Assembly: GCA_019722365.1 (NCBI GenBank)
Contig: JADFUC010001469.1
Span: 930,001-994,000 of the forward strand
DNA: 64,000 bases
Direction of reading: 5' to 3'
Origin: Lithospermum erythrorhizon
Taxonomy: Eukaryota > Streptophyta > Magnoliopsida > Boraginales > Boraginaceae
Below are positions 63,560 through 64,000 of this stretch, one piece after another. A program made the position numbers and the translations under genes. The notes beneath the pieces are model-generated. The model had not been told where the DNA came from, did not search any database, and saw only the letters and a list, made by a program, of their open reading frames with translations. How positions within the stretch are numbered: position 1 is the stretch's first letter; every line of letters begins with the position of its first letter.

Positions 63560-64000
63560 ATACATTTGTCTAGTAATCCTAACACACTAAAGCACTCTCA
63601 AGATTTCTTATAAATAATTACGCCAAACCATCATTCGGCGTAATGCTAAACCGAATTACTACATTATTCACATAAATTATAACCCCGAATCCGACTTGGG
63701 TGATTTGAAATGCATACGATCGACTTCGGTCGTAGTCTGTATACAACTACTCCGGTAGCATCACAAGTTAACTCACGAGCAAAGGAAAGAACATCACAGC
63801 TTCAGTAAACGACTGTGGTAGCGAGTTTTTGATTAAAAACAACCAATTTTATTCTACCCTCACGATATCCTAGAGGGCCCAAGGCCATGAAAGAAATTTG
63901 GGCCTGCACTAGCGAGACGTGAACTATCACTTCCTATGAGACCAAACTACAATAAAGCAATGCATTTAATCCAAAACCAGTTCTACATCCTCTCAAAACC
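63560..64000 (+). repeat. Right terminal repeat (3' LTR part), running off the window
   Basis: Homologous to 54955-55420 over its whole visible length, up to the last base of the window, so its true end lies outside. The divergence from the left copy is high, which points to an old insertion. Confidence 0.65.

Larger units (their letters stand above)
54955..64000 (+). mobile_element. Decayed Ty3/gypsy LTR retrotransposon (Tat-like organisation)
   Basis: Homologous terminal repeats near 54955-55420 and 63560-64000 bracket remnants of gag (about 55.9-56.8 kb), RT/RNase H (57.5-58.2 kb) and integrase (58.9-59.4 kb), all on the + strand, followed by about 4 kb of non-coding and antisense material before the right repeat. 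Order gag-RT-RH-INT is that of Ty3/gypsy. A long 3' region, possibly with an antisense ORF, is known from the Tat lineage. All reading frames are broken by stops and shifts. The right repeat continues beyond the window. Confidence 0.8.

Noticed and set aside
1..64000. CRISPR arrays, operons, bacterial promoters, rRNA or tRNA genes
   Set aside because: The sequence is plant nuclear DNA; I saw no regularly spaced repeats of that kind and no cloverleaf with both A and B boxes. A tRNAscan run would settle the tRNA question.

Overview
This window is nuclear DNA of a flowering plant, most likely a eudicot. Genes have many short AT-rich introns with GT-AG ends, intergenic DNA is strongly AT-rich, and the gene families are plant ones (a clade C auxin response factor with a miR160 site, an NPF transporter, a DRB2/3/5-type dsRNA-binding protein). 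The species cannot be named from the sequence alone.

Layout. 1-2.4 kb: AT-rich DNA and a single-exon gene for a small plant protein of unknown function. 4.6-8.0 kb: three-exon double-stranded-RNA-binding protein gene on the + strand, with a G/T-rich minisatellite in intron 1. 9.0-11.0 kb: three-exon GNAT acetyltransferase with a plastid-type N-terminus. 12.5-21.4 kb and 25.1-27.2 kb: a transposon graveyard with three copies of one long Helitron-like element (two in opposite orientation), several Stowaway-type MITEs and a 420-bp element with a clean target duplication. 21.8-24.0 kb: auxin response factor of the ARF10/16/17 type on the - strand; it carries a miR160 site and ends before the PB1 domain. 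28.9-30.1 kb: possible exons of an unrecognised - strand gene. 30.6-35.4 kb: GH27 alpha-galactosidase on the - strand, about 15 exons, with three separate defects in reading frame or splicing. 36.7-41.6 kb: four-exon NPF (PTR-type) transporter on the - strand, intact. 44.3-48.9 kb: decayed L1-type LINE on the - strand. 49-54 kb: scrambled repeat DNA containing a ~400-bp direct repeat. 54.9-64.0 kb: decayed Ty3/gypsy element (+ strand) with gag, RNase H and integrase remnants, a tandem array, a likely antisense acidic ORF and homologous terminal repeats, the last running off the window end.

The host genes look independent of each other; nothing suggests a cluster or shared pathway. I found no convincing new biological system. 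The most useful leads are the PB1-less ARF, the lesions in the alpha-galactosidase gene (one of which joins the sequence of two exons across a missing splice acceptor), and the Helitron-like family with its 3' hairpin and nested MITEs.
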